Origin: Clostridiales bacterium
Lineage (GTDB): Bacteria; Bacillota; Clostridia; Christensenellales; Borkfalkiaceae
Length of the DNA stretch: 39,071 nt
Direction of reading: 5' to 3'
NCBI GenBank assembly: GCA_015069295.1
Contig: SVIW01000014.1
Location: forward strand, 1 to 39,071
This document shows positions 15,243 through 23,123 of the stretch, in pieces. Below the pieces are notes generated by a model. That model saw only the letters and a program-made list of their open reading frames with translations, ran no database searches and was not told the origin of the DNA. Position 1 is the stretch's first letter, and every line of letters starts with the position of its first letter. Both the position numbers and the translations under genes were made by a program.

Positions 15243-16379
15243 ATGATTTATTTTGACAACGCCGCAACGGGCGGTAGAAAACCCGACCAAGTTCTTACCG
15301 CCGTCGCTTCTTCGATTAAGGTTTGCGCCAATCCCGGCAGAAGCGGACACCAGCTCTCCCTTTCCTGCGCCAATCTCGTACACGCTTGCCGAGGGGCGTT
15401 AAACGAGTATTTTAACGGCTACGGCGTAGATAAAGTCGTGTTTACGAAAAACTGCACGGAAGCGTTAAATATCGCCCTTCTTGGCGTTTTAAAAAAGGGC
15501 GACCACGTCGTAACGACCTGTATGGAGCATAATTCCGTCCTGCGCCCGCTGGAATTTTTAAAAAATATAGGAACGATCGAATACGACGTTTGCCCCTTAC
15601 GCGGAGACGACGAACGGAGTAAAAATATCCACCCCGAAGACATCCTCGCGCTAATAAAGCCAAACACCCGTCTTATTGCCGTTACCGCCGCTTCCAACGT
15701 CAACGGCGCGATTCCGAACCTTGAAGCAATCCGCGCCGTCCTGCCAAAACGAGTCTTATTGCTTTGCGACGGCGCGCAAGGCGGCGGACACCTTCCTATC
15801 AATATGCAAAAAACGGGCGTCGATTTGCTTGCGTTGGCGGGACATAAGGGAATGCTTGGAATCCAAGGCAGCGGCGCGTTGCTTTTCTCAGACCGCGCCG
15901 AGCCCTCGCCTTTATTATTTGGCGGAACGGGTTCAATGAGCGTTTCTTTGCAGATGCCCGATTTTTACCCCGACGCTTTGGAAGCGGGCACGCTCTCTTT
16001 CCCCGCCGTGCTTTCCCTCTTAGAGGGCGTTCGGTATCTGACCGTACACGACAGACAAATCCGCTCGCGCTTGACGATGCTGACCGCGTGCTTTTTAAAA
16101 AAACTGCGCCTTTTACGCGGGTACGAATGTTATTCGCTGCCCAACCCTTGCGGTATCGTTGCTTTTAAACACCAACGTCTTCCCTCGGAGCATATCGCCG
16201 AGCTTTTGTCAAATTCCTTCCACATCGCCGTCCGCGGCGGGCTGCACTGCGCACCCTTAATGCACGAAGCCTTGGGGAGTTTGGACGGCGGGCTCGTGCG
16301 GGTCTCCTTTTCCCATTTCAACAGTGAACCGGAGGGCGACGAGCTGATTTATGCGCTGGAAAAAATCGACGCTATGTAA
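15243..16379 (+). CDS. Cysteine desulfurase family protein (class V aminotransferase)
   Basis: 378 residues, PLP-dependent. MIYFDNAATGGRKP opens the fold; NPGRSGH, FTKNCTEALNIAL, MEHNSVLRPL and CDGAQGGGHLP line the cofactor site, and the Schiff-base lysine is in LAGHKGMLG. Near the C-terminus RGGLHCAPLMHEALG carries the Cys expected to hold the persulfide. This pattern fits the subgroup of EF2568-like proteins often linked to selenium or sulfur carrier genes rather than IscS or SufS. It would release sulfur (or selenium) from cysteine (or selenocysteine), perhaps to the divergently encoded DUF3343 protein. GAGGTG precedes the ATG by 5 bases. Confidence 0.88.
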   Translation: MIYFDNAATGGRKPDQVLTAVASSIKVCANPGRSGHQLSLSCANLVHACRGALNEYFNGYGVDKVVFTKNCTEALNIALLGVLKKGDHVVTTCMEHNSVLRPLEFLKNIGTIEYDVCPLRGDDERSKNIHPEDILALIKPNTRLIAVTAASNVNGAIPNLEAIRAVLPKRVLLLCDGAQGGGHLPINMQKTGVDLLALAGHKGMLGIQGSGALLFSDRAEPSPLLFGGTGSMSVSLQMPDFYPDALEAGTLSFPAVLSLLEGVRYLTVHDRQIRSRLTMLTACFLKKLRLLRGYECYSLPNPCGIVAFKHQRLPSEHIAELLSNSFHIAVRGGLHCAPLMHEALGSLDGGLVRVSFSHFNSEPEGDELIYALEKIDAM

Positions 16380-16383
16380 TTTC

Positions 16384-16401
16384 AACGCGTACACGCCCCC
16401 T
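16384..16401 (-). repeat. 18-base element, copy identical to 36102-36119
   Basis: Minus strand AGGGGGCGTGTACGCGTT in the gap between the convergent desulfurase gene and the gene at 16417. Confidence 0.45.
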
Positions 16402-16416
16402 ATAAAAGCCGTTTTA

Positions 16417-16719
16417 TTACTCTATCTTCTTTAATTTATCCACGATAGAGCGCAACTGTCTACGCTGAAAACCGTTTAGCATAGGCGCGAAGTTTTGATA
16501 AAACGTCTCGATTTCTTCGTTGGAGAGCGTGCCTGCGCGTTTGCTTTTTTCCGCTTCCGCCAAGATATTTTTCAGCACGGCAATATTACTTTTTCCGTTA
16601 TACGCGCTAGCGATTTTTTTCGTCAATTCCTCCGCGGAAGCCGCGTCCGCCTCTCTACCGCCCGCCAACGAATCCACCGTTTTCTTCTCTTGCGACGAAT
16701 ATTCTTTAAAGCTTTTCAT
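16417..16719 (-). CDS. Small charged protein of unknown function
   Basis: 100 residues from the ATG at 16719, preceded by GGAGGTGG; an earlier in-frame start at 16779 lacks a ribosome binding site. Features: a Ser/Lys-rich start, AEELTKKIASAYNGKS, helical LKNILAEAEKSKRAGTLSNEEIETFYQNF and a closing MLNGFQRRQLRSIVDKLKKI. No signal peptide, membrane segment or cysteine is visible. It is divergent from another protein of exactly 100 residues (16795), and the two may work together. Not recognised. Confidence 0.65.
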   Translation of the reverse strand: MKSFKEYSSQEKKTVDSLAGGREADAASAEELTKKIASAYNGKSNIAVLKNILAEAEKSKRAGTLSNEEIETFYQNFAPMLNGFQRRQLRSIVDKLKKIE

Positions 16720-16760
16720 TTCCACCTCCGACAAAGCGTTACTATATCTTATTCGTATTT

Positions 16761-16789
16761 TTGCATTTTCGCCACCCATTGCATATAGT
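16761..16789 (+). promoter_or_regulatory. Promoter giving a leaderless mRNA for the gene at 16795
   Basis: TTGCAT (16761-16766), 17-base spacer, TATAGT (16784-16789). The -10 box ends 5 bases before the ATG, so transcription should begin at or beside the start codon. Confidence 0.55.
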
Positions 16790-16794
16790 AGAGT

Positions 16795-17097
16795 ATGGAA
16801 ATTTTAATTTTAGTGCTTTTGTATTACCTTTCGCAAAACCCCGATTTTTCAAAAAGCGTCAAGCCTTTGATGGACGAACTGAAAAATTCGGAACAAATGC
16901 TCTCTTTTTTAAAAGATTTATCCTCTTTTTCCGATTTGTTTAGCACTTTCAAACAAGAGCCTTGCCAAAGGAAGACGGAAGAAGTAAAGAAAGAAAAAGA
17001 AGACAAAAAAAATCCGCAATCCCCTACGCAAGGCATTGCGGACGAATTCATCCAAAATATTTTAGATTCGTATTTAAAGAAAACCTCAAACGATTGA
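16795..17097 (+). CDS. Small protein with hydrophobic N-terminus, unknown function
   Basis: 100 residues. MEILILVLLYYLSQNPDFSKSV begins with a short hydrophobic stretch of about 11 residues, too short for a standard membrane span; then come a helical region (LKNSEQMLSFLKDLSSFSDLF), a Lys/Glu-rich linker and a C-terminal helix (IADEFIQNILDSYL). There is no clear Shine-Dalgarno, and the promoter predicts a leaderless mRNA. Its 3' end overlaps the convergent reductase gene by 12 bases. Function not recognised; perhaps a membrane-associated helical protein. Confidence 0.6.
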   Translation: MEILILVLLYYLSQNPDFSKSVKPLMDELKNSEQMLSFLKDLSSFSDLFSTFKQEPCQRKTEEVKKEKEDKKNPQSPTQGIADEFIQNILDSYLKKTSND

Positions 17098-17784
17098 AAA
17101 GCCGCCGTTGACGGGAATATCCACCCCCGTAACGTATTCGTTTTCCTCCAAAAATAAAACGGCGGCGGCAACGTCCTCGCCCGTGCCAATGCGGCCGACG
17201 GGGATCTCTTCCTTTAACGCCTGCATTTCCTCCTCGGAAAAGCGGGCGTTCATCGGTGTATCGATAACCCCGGGGGACACGCTGTTGACGCGAATTTTCG
17301 ACCAACCGAGTTCTTTTGCCAAAGCTTTTGTAAACCCCAAAAGCGCCGCTTTGGACGCCGAATACACACTCTCGCAACTCCCGCCGACTTCTCCCCAAAC
17401 GGAAGAAATATTGACGATTAATCCGCTTTGACGGGAGATCATACCCTTTGCCGCCTCGCGCGCGCACAAAAATGCGCCGCCGACGTTGATAGACATCACG
17501 CGGTTAAACTCCTCCATCGTAACGTCTTGTATTTGCTTAACGAGCGCAACGCCCGCGTTATTGATAAGCACGTCTACTTTGCCGATTTTTTCAAACAAAG
17601 CCTGCACAGCCGCCTCGTTAGAAACGTCCGCAAGATAGGTTTCTATTCCCAACGCGCGAACCGCAGCCGCGCCCTCCTCGTCTTTCGAATACGCCGCGCA
17701 TACCCGATAGCCTTTTTTTAAAAACGCAAGGGCGATACTTTTGCCAATCCCGCGCACTCCGCCCGTAATTAAAACCGTTTTCAT
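17086..17784 (-). CDS. Short-chain dehydrogenase/reductase, FabG-like
   Basis: 232 residues. TGGVRGIGKSIA is the NADP(H)-binding glycine motif, INNAG the structural Asn motif, NISSV holds the catalytic Ser and YSASKAALLGF the Tyr and Lys. The ending VNGGFSIV is typical of 3-oxoacyl-ACP reductases. It could be a FabG, but no other fatty acid synthesis genes are near; it is the last gene behind the aro cluster, 18 bases after aroK, so its substrate is open. Translation start is preceded only by an AGG. Its end overlaps the convergent gene at 16795. Confidence 0.85.
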   Translation of the reverse strand: MKTVLITGGVRGIGKSIALAFLKKGYRVCAAYSKDEEGAAAVRALGIETYLADVSNEAAVQALFEKIGKVDVLINNAGVALVKQIQDVTMEEFNRVMSINVGGAFLCAREAAKGMISRQSGLIVNISSVWGEVGGSCESVYSASKAALLGFTKALAKELGWSKIRVNSVSPGVIDTPMNARFSEEEMQALKEEIPVGRIGTGEDVAAAVLFLEENEYVTGVDIPVNGGFSIV

Positions 17785-17802
17785 CTCGTACCTGCCTATC
17801 CC

Positions 17803-18318
17803 TTATTGGTTGTTACAGCCCGTCAACGCGATAATTTCGTCCGCAATTTGTTCGGGAGTTTTCTCGTCCACGTCCACGATATAATCGGCGGCGTGTTCGT
17901 AGACGGGCGCGCGTTCGTTTAATAAACGAGCCAAGCGATCGCGGATACTTTCGGTGGAAGATTGCAGCAAAGGTCTGCTGCCGTCCACCTTTAAACGCTG
18001 CGCCAACGTTTCAAATTTCGCGCGAAGAAAGACGATTTTTCCGTTTTCCTGCAATAAGACGTTATTTTCTTTCAATAAAACCAAACCGCCGCCCGTTGAA
18101 ATAACCAACCCGTCCTGTTTGGCAAGCTCTTTGACGATTTCCGTTTCCAGTTTCCTAAAATGCGCCTCGCCGTAATATTCGAAAATGTCCGCAATTTCGC
18201 CGTATTTGTCCACGATGAGCCCGTCGGTATCGTACCAACGCCGACCGGTTTTTTCGGCGACCTTAATCCCGATCGTCGTTTTTCCCGCGCCCATCATACC
18301 GCATAAGATAAGGTTCAT
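17803..18318 (-). CDS. aroK: Shikimate kinase
   Basis: 171 residues, normal length. Walker A GMMGAGKTTIG near the N-terminus, the DTDGLI pair that binds magnesium and shikimate, FRKLETEIV, STGGGLVLL and KVDGSRPLL with the lid arginine. It phosphorylates shikimate at the 3-hydroxyl, the fifth step of the pathway. It follows aroQ by 20 bases and is followed by the reductase gene. Confidence 0.95.
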   Translation of the reverse strand: MNLILCGMMGAGKTTIGIKVAEKTGRRWYDTDGLIVDKYGEIADIFEYYGEAHFRKLETEIVKELAKQDGLVISTGGGLVLLKENNVLLQENGKIVFLRAKFETLAQRLKVDGSRPLLQSSTESIRDRLARLLNERAPVYEHAADYIVDVDEKTPEQIADEIIALTGCNNQ

Positions 18319-18338
18319 ATCACACCCCGTAAAGACGA

Positions 18339-18779
18339 TTATTTTTTAAGCGCCGCGCAAAGCCCCGTCATCGCCGCAAGATAACTGCCCGCGCCAAAGC
18401 CGCATACCACCCCGCAACAAACCTCGGACAGTACGCTGCGACTTCTAAATTCCTCGCGAGCGTGCACGTTGGACATATGCACTTCGACAACGGGAATATC
18501 AATCGCCGCAACGGCGTCGCGAAGGGCGTAGCTATAATGGGTAAACGCCCCCGCATTTAACAAAATCCCGTCAACGGACTTGTTTTCAAACGCCTCGTGC
18601 AGCTTGTTGACAAGCTCCCCTTCGATATTGCTTTGATAAAAGCTAACCTCATCGCCGTTTGCCCGACAAAAGGAAGCAATCTTTGCGTTGATTTCTTCCA
18701 AAGTTTCCACCCCGTAAACCCTCTTTTCCCGCTTGCCCGTGAGATTGAGATTTACTCCGTTGATGACCAAAAATTTCAT
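18339..18779 (-). CDS. aroQ: 3-dehydroquinate dehydratase, type II
   Basis: 146 residues from the ATG at 18779, with AAGGAG 9 bases upstream; the frame extends 34 codons further but into aroE. NGVNLNLTGKREKRVYG holds the active-site Asn/Arg and the lid Tyr, AFTHYSYALRDA and VEVHMSNVHAREEFR the catalytic His and substrate ligands, and GFGAGSYLAAM closes the fold. It dehydrates 3-dehydroquinate to 3-dehydroshikimate as a dodecamer. Unlike the type I enzyme it uses no lysine Schiff base. Confidence 0.95.
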   Translation of the reverse strand: MKFLVINGVNLNLTGKREKRVYGVETLEEINAKIASFCRANGDEVSFYQSNIEGELVNKLHEAFENKSVDGILLNAGAFTHYSYALRDAVAAIDIPVVEVHMSNVHAREEFRSRSVLSEVCCGVVCGFGAGSYLAAMTGLCAALKK

Positions 18780-18798
18780 AACCGTATTCTCCTTTCGA

Positions 18799-19605
18799 TT
18801 ATCCTTTCCGTACGTATTTTTCATACAGCGCTTCCGCCTGCCCTTCGTCGGGTTTTCTCCCCAAGTACAGACAATCGGCAAAATACGCTTGATAAAAGAG
18901 CATCGCCGCCCCGTTTACCGTCTTTAACCCCGCTACGCGCGCCAGTCGTAAAAACTCCGATTCTTTCGGCTCGTAGATTAAATCCACCGCCACGCTCGCC
19001 CCTAAAAAGGCTTTTTGCGTAACGGGAGAAAATCCTTCTTTTTCGTGCATTCCTACGCCCGTACAGTTGACGAGGATATCGTATCCGCCCTTTTCAGGAT
19101 CTTGACAGGGCGTAAGCGACAGTTCTTGGCAGGTTTCGAAAAGCTTTTCTTGATTCCGCTGATACAGCTCCACCTGCGCGCCGCCGTGCTTTAAAGCCAC
19201 CGCCGTACTTCTTCCCGAACCGCCCGCGCCAAGCACCAAAACTTTTTTATCCTTATACTCGACGCCCGCAAAGCGTAACATCTGCAAAAATCCCGCGCCG
19301 TCCGTGTTATATCCCGCGCCGCGTGCGCAGACCACGGTATTAACCGCGCCGAAACGGAGCGCGTCCCCTTTGATTTCGTCCAGATACTCCATTACGTCCC
19401 GCTTATAGGGAATCGTTACGTTGAACCCGTCGAAATCGCCGAGCAATCGCCGCATTGCCGAATCAAAATCGCAGGGCGGAACGGACATAGCCTCGTATTC
19501 GCACTCCACGCCCAACTCTTTTAAAATAAAGGCGTGGATTTTGGGGCTGTCCGATTTGGAAACGTCTTTGCCAATCAAGCCCAAACGCAATTTATTTTTT
19601 TCCAT
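18799..19605 (-). CDS. aroE: Shikimate dehydrogenase
   Basis: 268 residues. SKSDSPKIHAF is the shikimate-binding Ser motif, NVTIPYKRDV holds the catalytic Lys, NTDGAGF the Asp, and GAGGSGRSTAVAL the NADP-binding loop. MLFYQAYFADCLYLG near the end contributes the substrate Gln. It reduces 3-dehydroshikimate to shikimate. Located 13 bases after aroA and 19 bases before aroQ in the same orientation. Confidence 0.95.
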   Translation of the reverse strand: MEKNKLRLGLIGKDVSKSDSPKIHAFILKELGVECEYEAMSVPPCDFDSAMRRLLGDFDGFNVTIPYKRDVMEYLDEIKGDALRFGAVNTVVCARGAGYNTDGAGFLQMLRFAGVEYKDKKVLVLGAGGSGRSTAVALKHGGAQVELYQRNQEKLFETCQELSLTPCQDPEKGGYDILVNCTGVGMHEKEGFSPVTQKAFLGASVAVDLIYEPKESEFLRLARVAGLKTVNGAAMLFYQAYFADCLYLGRKPDEGQAEALYEKYVRKG

Positions 19606-19618
19606 AACTCCACCCTTT

Positions 19619-20875
19619 TTAGTACAGTTTCAACCCAAGCTTTTCAAAAAAATCAGGGAAGGAAATGGCGCAACATTCCGGTCTATAAATTCTCCCGCCC
19701 GTTTGCGAAGCAATCATCCCCACCGCCGCCGTCATTGCAATACGGTGGTCGAGATAACTGTCCACGTCCCCGCCAACGAGTTTTTCCCTGCCGCGAATGA
19801 TAAATCCGTCGGGCAATTCCTCGCAATCGCCGCCGAGGTTATTGATAAGCTCCGCCGTCGTACGAATACGGTCGCTTTCCTTTACCCGCAATTCTTTCGC
19901 GCCCGTGATACGGGTTTCCCCGTCGGCAAAGGCGCATAAAAGCGCAATCAGCGGCAGCTCGTCAATCATCGAGGGCACAAGCTCTCTCGTCAGATTGATA
20001 GCGCGCATATCCGATTTCTCTACGAGGATATCCGCCCGCTCTTCGCCACCCGAAACCTGCCTATTTAAGAGGGTATAGTTTACCCCCAGCAAATCGAAGG
20101 CTTTTAAAATCCCTGTGCGAGTCGAGTTTATCCCTACGTTTTTGCAAAGCGTTTTTCCCTTTAAGGCACCGAGCGCCATAAAATACGCCGCCGAGGAAAT
20201 ATCCGAAGGCACGCAAACGTCTACTCCCTTTAACGCGCTCTTTTTTACCCTTACTTCGTTGCCGTCCACGCGCAAATCCGCGCCCATCGCCTGCAACATT
20301 CTTTCCGTATGGTCGCGGGATTTTATCGGCTCGATTACCCGCGTTTCGCCGTCAGCGGACAAGCCCGCCAAAAGCACCGCGCTTTTCACTTGCGCGGAAG
20401 CAATTTGCAAAGCGACGTCCGCCCCGTGCAAGGTCTTTGGCGACACGTAAACGGGCGCGTGCCCGTCCGTAGTTTTTACGTCTGCCCCCAAAAGCGACAA
20501 CGGCTCCGCCACCCGTTTCATCGGGCGCGCGGAAAGCGACTCGTCCCCGTACAGCTCCGCGTCGATTTCTTTCCCCGCTACAAACCCCGTCAAAAGGCGA
20601 ATGGTCGTACCCGAATTGCCGCAATTTAATTTCGTGCCGCGGCGAAAACGCGGAGTCCCTACTACCCGAAGGGTCGTACCGTCCACGTCAATCTTCGCCC
20701 CCAGCGCGCGCATACAGCGACAGGTAGAAAGACAGTCTTCCCCCATCAACGCGTTGGTGATAACCCCTTCGCCGTCCGCGCCGCCGTTTAACATAATCGC
20801 GCGGTGGGTTACCGATTTATCTCCGGGGAGCGAAAACTCCCCCTCAAAGCAAGCTCTGGGACTGATTCGTTCCAT
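19619..20875 (-). CDS. aroA: 3-phosphoshikimate 1-carboxyvinyltransferase (EPSP synthase)
   Basis: 418 residues. LPGDKSVTHRAIML holds the phosphate-binding Lys, LNCGNSGTTIRLLTG the PEP loop, RDHTERML and KELRVKESDRI substrate arginines, and DHRIAMT the C-terminal active-site block. It joins PEP to shikimate-3-phosphate. The glyphosate-contact segment here reads NCGNSGTT instead of the common GNAGTA, so class I or II sensitivity cannot be assigned by eye. Confidence 0.96.
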   Translation of the reverse strand: MERISPRACFEGEFSLPGDKSVTHRAIMLNGGADGEGVITNALMGEDCLSTCRCMRALGAKIDVDGTTLRVVGTPRFRRGTKLNCGNSGTTIRLLTGFVAGKEIDAELYGDESLSARPMKRVAEPLSLLGADVKTTDGHAPVYVSPKTLHGADVALQIASAQVKSAVLLAGLSADGETRVIEPIKSRDHTERMLQAMGADLRVDGNEVRVKKSALKGVDVCVPSDISSAAYFMALGALKGKTLCKNVGINSTRTGILKAFDLLGVNYTLLNRQVSGGEERADILVEKSDMRAINLTRELVPSMIDELPLIALLCAFADGETRITGAKELRVKESDRIRTTAELINNLGGDCEELPDGFIIRGREKLVGGDVDSYLDHRIAMTAAVGMIASQTGGRIYRPECCAISFPDFFEKLGLKLY

Positions 20876-20898
20876 ACCTGCCCTCCTTCTTTTCTCGT

Positions 20899-21954
20899 TT
20901 AGTCTTTAGAGGCTTTTACCAAAGCCGCGCGGTATTCGTCATACCCAAGGGAAAAATCCGTCCATTTCCCGAGGGCTTTCGCCACCGACATCCGTATCTT
21001 CCCATCGCCTATATTTTTCTTGTCCGATTTTGCTTTGCCCGCATACTCGTCTACGGAAAGCGAGGTCGGCGTAGTCGGTAAAACCGCCAACGCACCGTCG
21101 ATAATTCGCAACAGCTCTTCCCCGTATTCCTTTTCGCAAACGCCCGCGTCTATCGCCATTTTCGTCTCCAAACGCATACCGTGCAGCACGCATTCTCCGT
21201 GCGAAAGCCCGTACACGAGCTCGATGGCGTGCCCCGTCGTATGCCCGACGTTAAGGCTCCGCCGTTCCCCCGATTCCTTTTCGTCCGCTTGCACGACCCG
21301 CGCTTTGTGGCGGATACAATCCAAGGTCAATTCGGTCAAAAAGGCAAGGTCGCCAAGTCTGTCTTTATGCTCTGACAAACGCTTGAAAATCTTTTTATTC
21401 AGCGCGGCGTATTTGACGATTTCACCCAACCCGCATTTGATTTCCCGCGCGGGCAACGTCTTTAAAAAGTCGGAATCCACCAACACTTCGCAGGGCTGAT
21501 AAAACGCCCCGACGATATTTTTTACGCCGCCAAGGTCCACCGCCGTCTTGCCGCCCACGCTACTGTCCACCTGCGAAAGCAGGGTCGTAGGGATTTGCAC
21601 GCAGGAAATCCCCCGCATATACAACGCCGCCGCCAATCCGCCGATATCCCCGACCACGCCGCCGCCAACGGCAAAAAGACGAGAAGTACGGTGCAAATTC
21701 GCCTCCGTCATTTTCGTCAATATCTCGTAAAGAGATTGAAAATTTTTCGATTTTTCCCCTGCGGGCAGCACGAAAATTTCCGTTTCTTTAAAATACCTTT
21801 CAAACCAAGCCGCATACAAGGCGTATACGTTCGAATCGGTAACGACGAAATTCTTTTGTCCGCTACTAAGCGCGGGCAAACGGTTTTCGACCGCGCCGTC
21901 GCCCACGTAAATGTTACCCGATAACGTCGGAGTTTTCAAACAGACCCGTTCCAT
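20899..21954 (-). CDS. aroB: 3-dehydroquinate synthase
   Basis: 351 residues from the ATG at 21954, which follows GGAGGGGG directly; an earlier frame start at 21981 lies in aroC. GGGVVGDIGGLAAALYMRG binds NAD, QIPTTLLSQVDSSVGGKTAVD forms the active site and LNVGHTTGHAIE supplies the zinc His. It cyclises DAHP to 3-dehydroquinate. The gap to aroC is 10 bases. Confidence 0.95.
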   Translation of the reverse strand: MERVCLKTPTLSGNIYVGDGAVENRLPALSSGQKNFVVTDSNVYALYAAWFERYFKETEIFVLPAGEKSKNFQSLYEILTKMTEANLHRTSRLFAVGGGVVGDIGGLAAALYMRGISCVQIPTTLLSQVDSSVGGKTAVDLGGVKNIVGAFYQPCEVLVDSDFLKTLPAREIKCGLGEIVKYAALNKKIFKRLSEHKDRLGDLAFLTELTLDCIRHKARVVQADEKESGERRSLNVGHTTGHAIELVYGLSHGECVLHGMRLETKMAIDAGVCEKEYGEELLRIIDGALAVLPTTPTSLSVDEYAGKAKSDKKNIGDGKIRMSVAKALGKWTDFSLGYDEYRAALVKASKD

Positions 21955-21964
21955 ACCCCCTCCG

Positions 21965-23104
21965 TTACGGCAAGAGCGCATAGCGGCTCGTTACTTCCGC
22001 CATCGTATCGCCGCCTAAACGCTGTGCCACCGCGTTTGCCAATACCTCAGCAACCACCGCTTCGGCAATAATTTCTAATGCGAATATCGCGCAAACGTCG
22101 CTTCTTTCCGACGCCGCAACTACGCTTTCTTTGCTAAGATAATCCACCGTCTTCAACCCGTGCATCAGGGTCGGAATAGGCTTCATCGCCAACCGCAAAA
22201 CCAGTTCTTCACCGTTGGACATACCGCCCTCGATACCGCCCGCGCGGTTCGTTTCCCGATAAAATCCCTTTTCTCTTGTATACGAAATTTCGTCGTGAAC
22301 TTCGCTGCCGCAAACGCAAGCAACGGAAAATCCCGCGCCGATTTCCACGCCCTTTACCGCCTGTATACTCATCAGCGCGCCCGCCAACCGTGCGTCGAGT
22401 TTTTCCCCGTACGTCATCACGCTGCCAAACCCGCTCTTTAACCCGCGTACACGGATTTCCACCGCGCCGCCCGCAGTATCCCCCGCCGCTTTTAAGCGGG
22501 CAATCTTTTCTTTTGCCGCCGCTTCTATTGCGGGGTTTAACATTCCAAGTTCCGTCGTTTTCGCCGCTTTCAGCTCGTCAAACGCGTACACGCCCTCGTC
22601 CTTTACCCCGCAAACCTCGCGCACGTACCCGCCGATTTCCACACCGAGCGCAGCAAGATAAGCCCTATACACCTCGCCCGCCGCAACCCGTATTGCCGTT
22701 TCACGGGCAGAAGCACGCTCTAACACGTTACGCGCGTCAGTTTGCGCAAATTTTTGCATACCCGTCAAGTCCGCGTGTCCGGGACGCACCTTCGTCAAGG
22801 CTTTTTTTGCCATCGCCGCTTTATCGCAGCTTCCCGCAGACATACAATTTTCCCAATTCGCAAAGTCCTTATTGTAAATGCAAAGGGTTACGGGACTGCC
22901 CAGCGTTTCACAATCGCGTACTCCCGTCAAGATTTCCACTTGGTCCTTTTCGATTTTTTGTCTTCCGCCGCGACCAAACCCGCTTTGCCGCAAAGCCAAA
23001 GCCCCGTTGATTGCTTCCACTTCGATTTTTAAATGTGCGGGTAATCCTTCGATAATCGCCACCAAAGCCTTGCCGTGCGATTCGCCCGCCGTCGTCAATT
23101 TCAT
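21965..23104 (-). CDS. aroC: Chorismate synthase
   Basis: 379 residues. AGESHGKALVAIIEG at the N-terminus, RQSGFGRGGRQ, RPGHADLTGMQKF, DARNVLERASARETA and GGMSNGEELVLR are the conserved FMN/EPSP blocks, ending near GGDTMAEV. It makes chorismate from EPSP using reduced FMN. It begins 19 bases after clpC with GAGGAG upstream, and is the first of six consecutive pathway genes, so the last enzyme of the pathway is the first translated. Confidence 0.96.
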   Translation of the reverse strand: MKLTTAGESHGKALVAIIEGLPAHLKIEVEAINGALALRQSGFGRGGRQKIEKDQVEILTGVRDCETLGSPVTLCIYNKDFANWENCMSAGSCDKAAMAKKALTKVRPGHADLTGMQKFAQTDARNVLERASARETAIRVAAGEVYRAYLAALGVEIGGYVREVCGVKDEGVYAFDELKAAKTTELGMLNPAIEAAAKEKIARLKAAGDTAGGAVEIRVRGLKSGFGSVMTYGEKLDARLAGALMSIQAVKGVEIGAGFSVACVCGSEVHDEISYTREKGFYRETNRAGGIEGGMSNGEELVLRLAMKPIPTLMHGLKTVDYLSKESVVAASERSDVCAIFALEIIAEAVVAEVLANAVAQRLGGDTMAEVTSRYALLP

Positions 23105-23123
23105 ATACTCCTCCTAAACGCCG

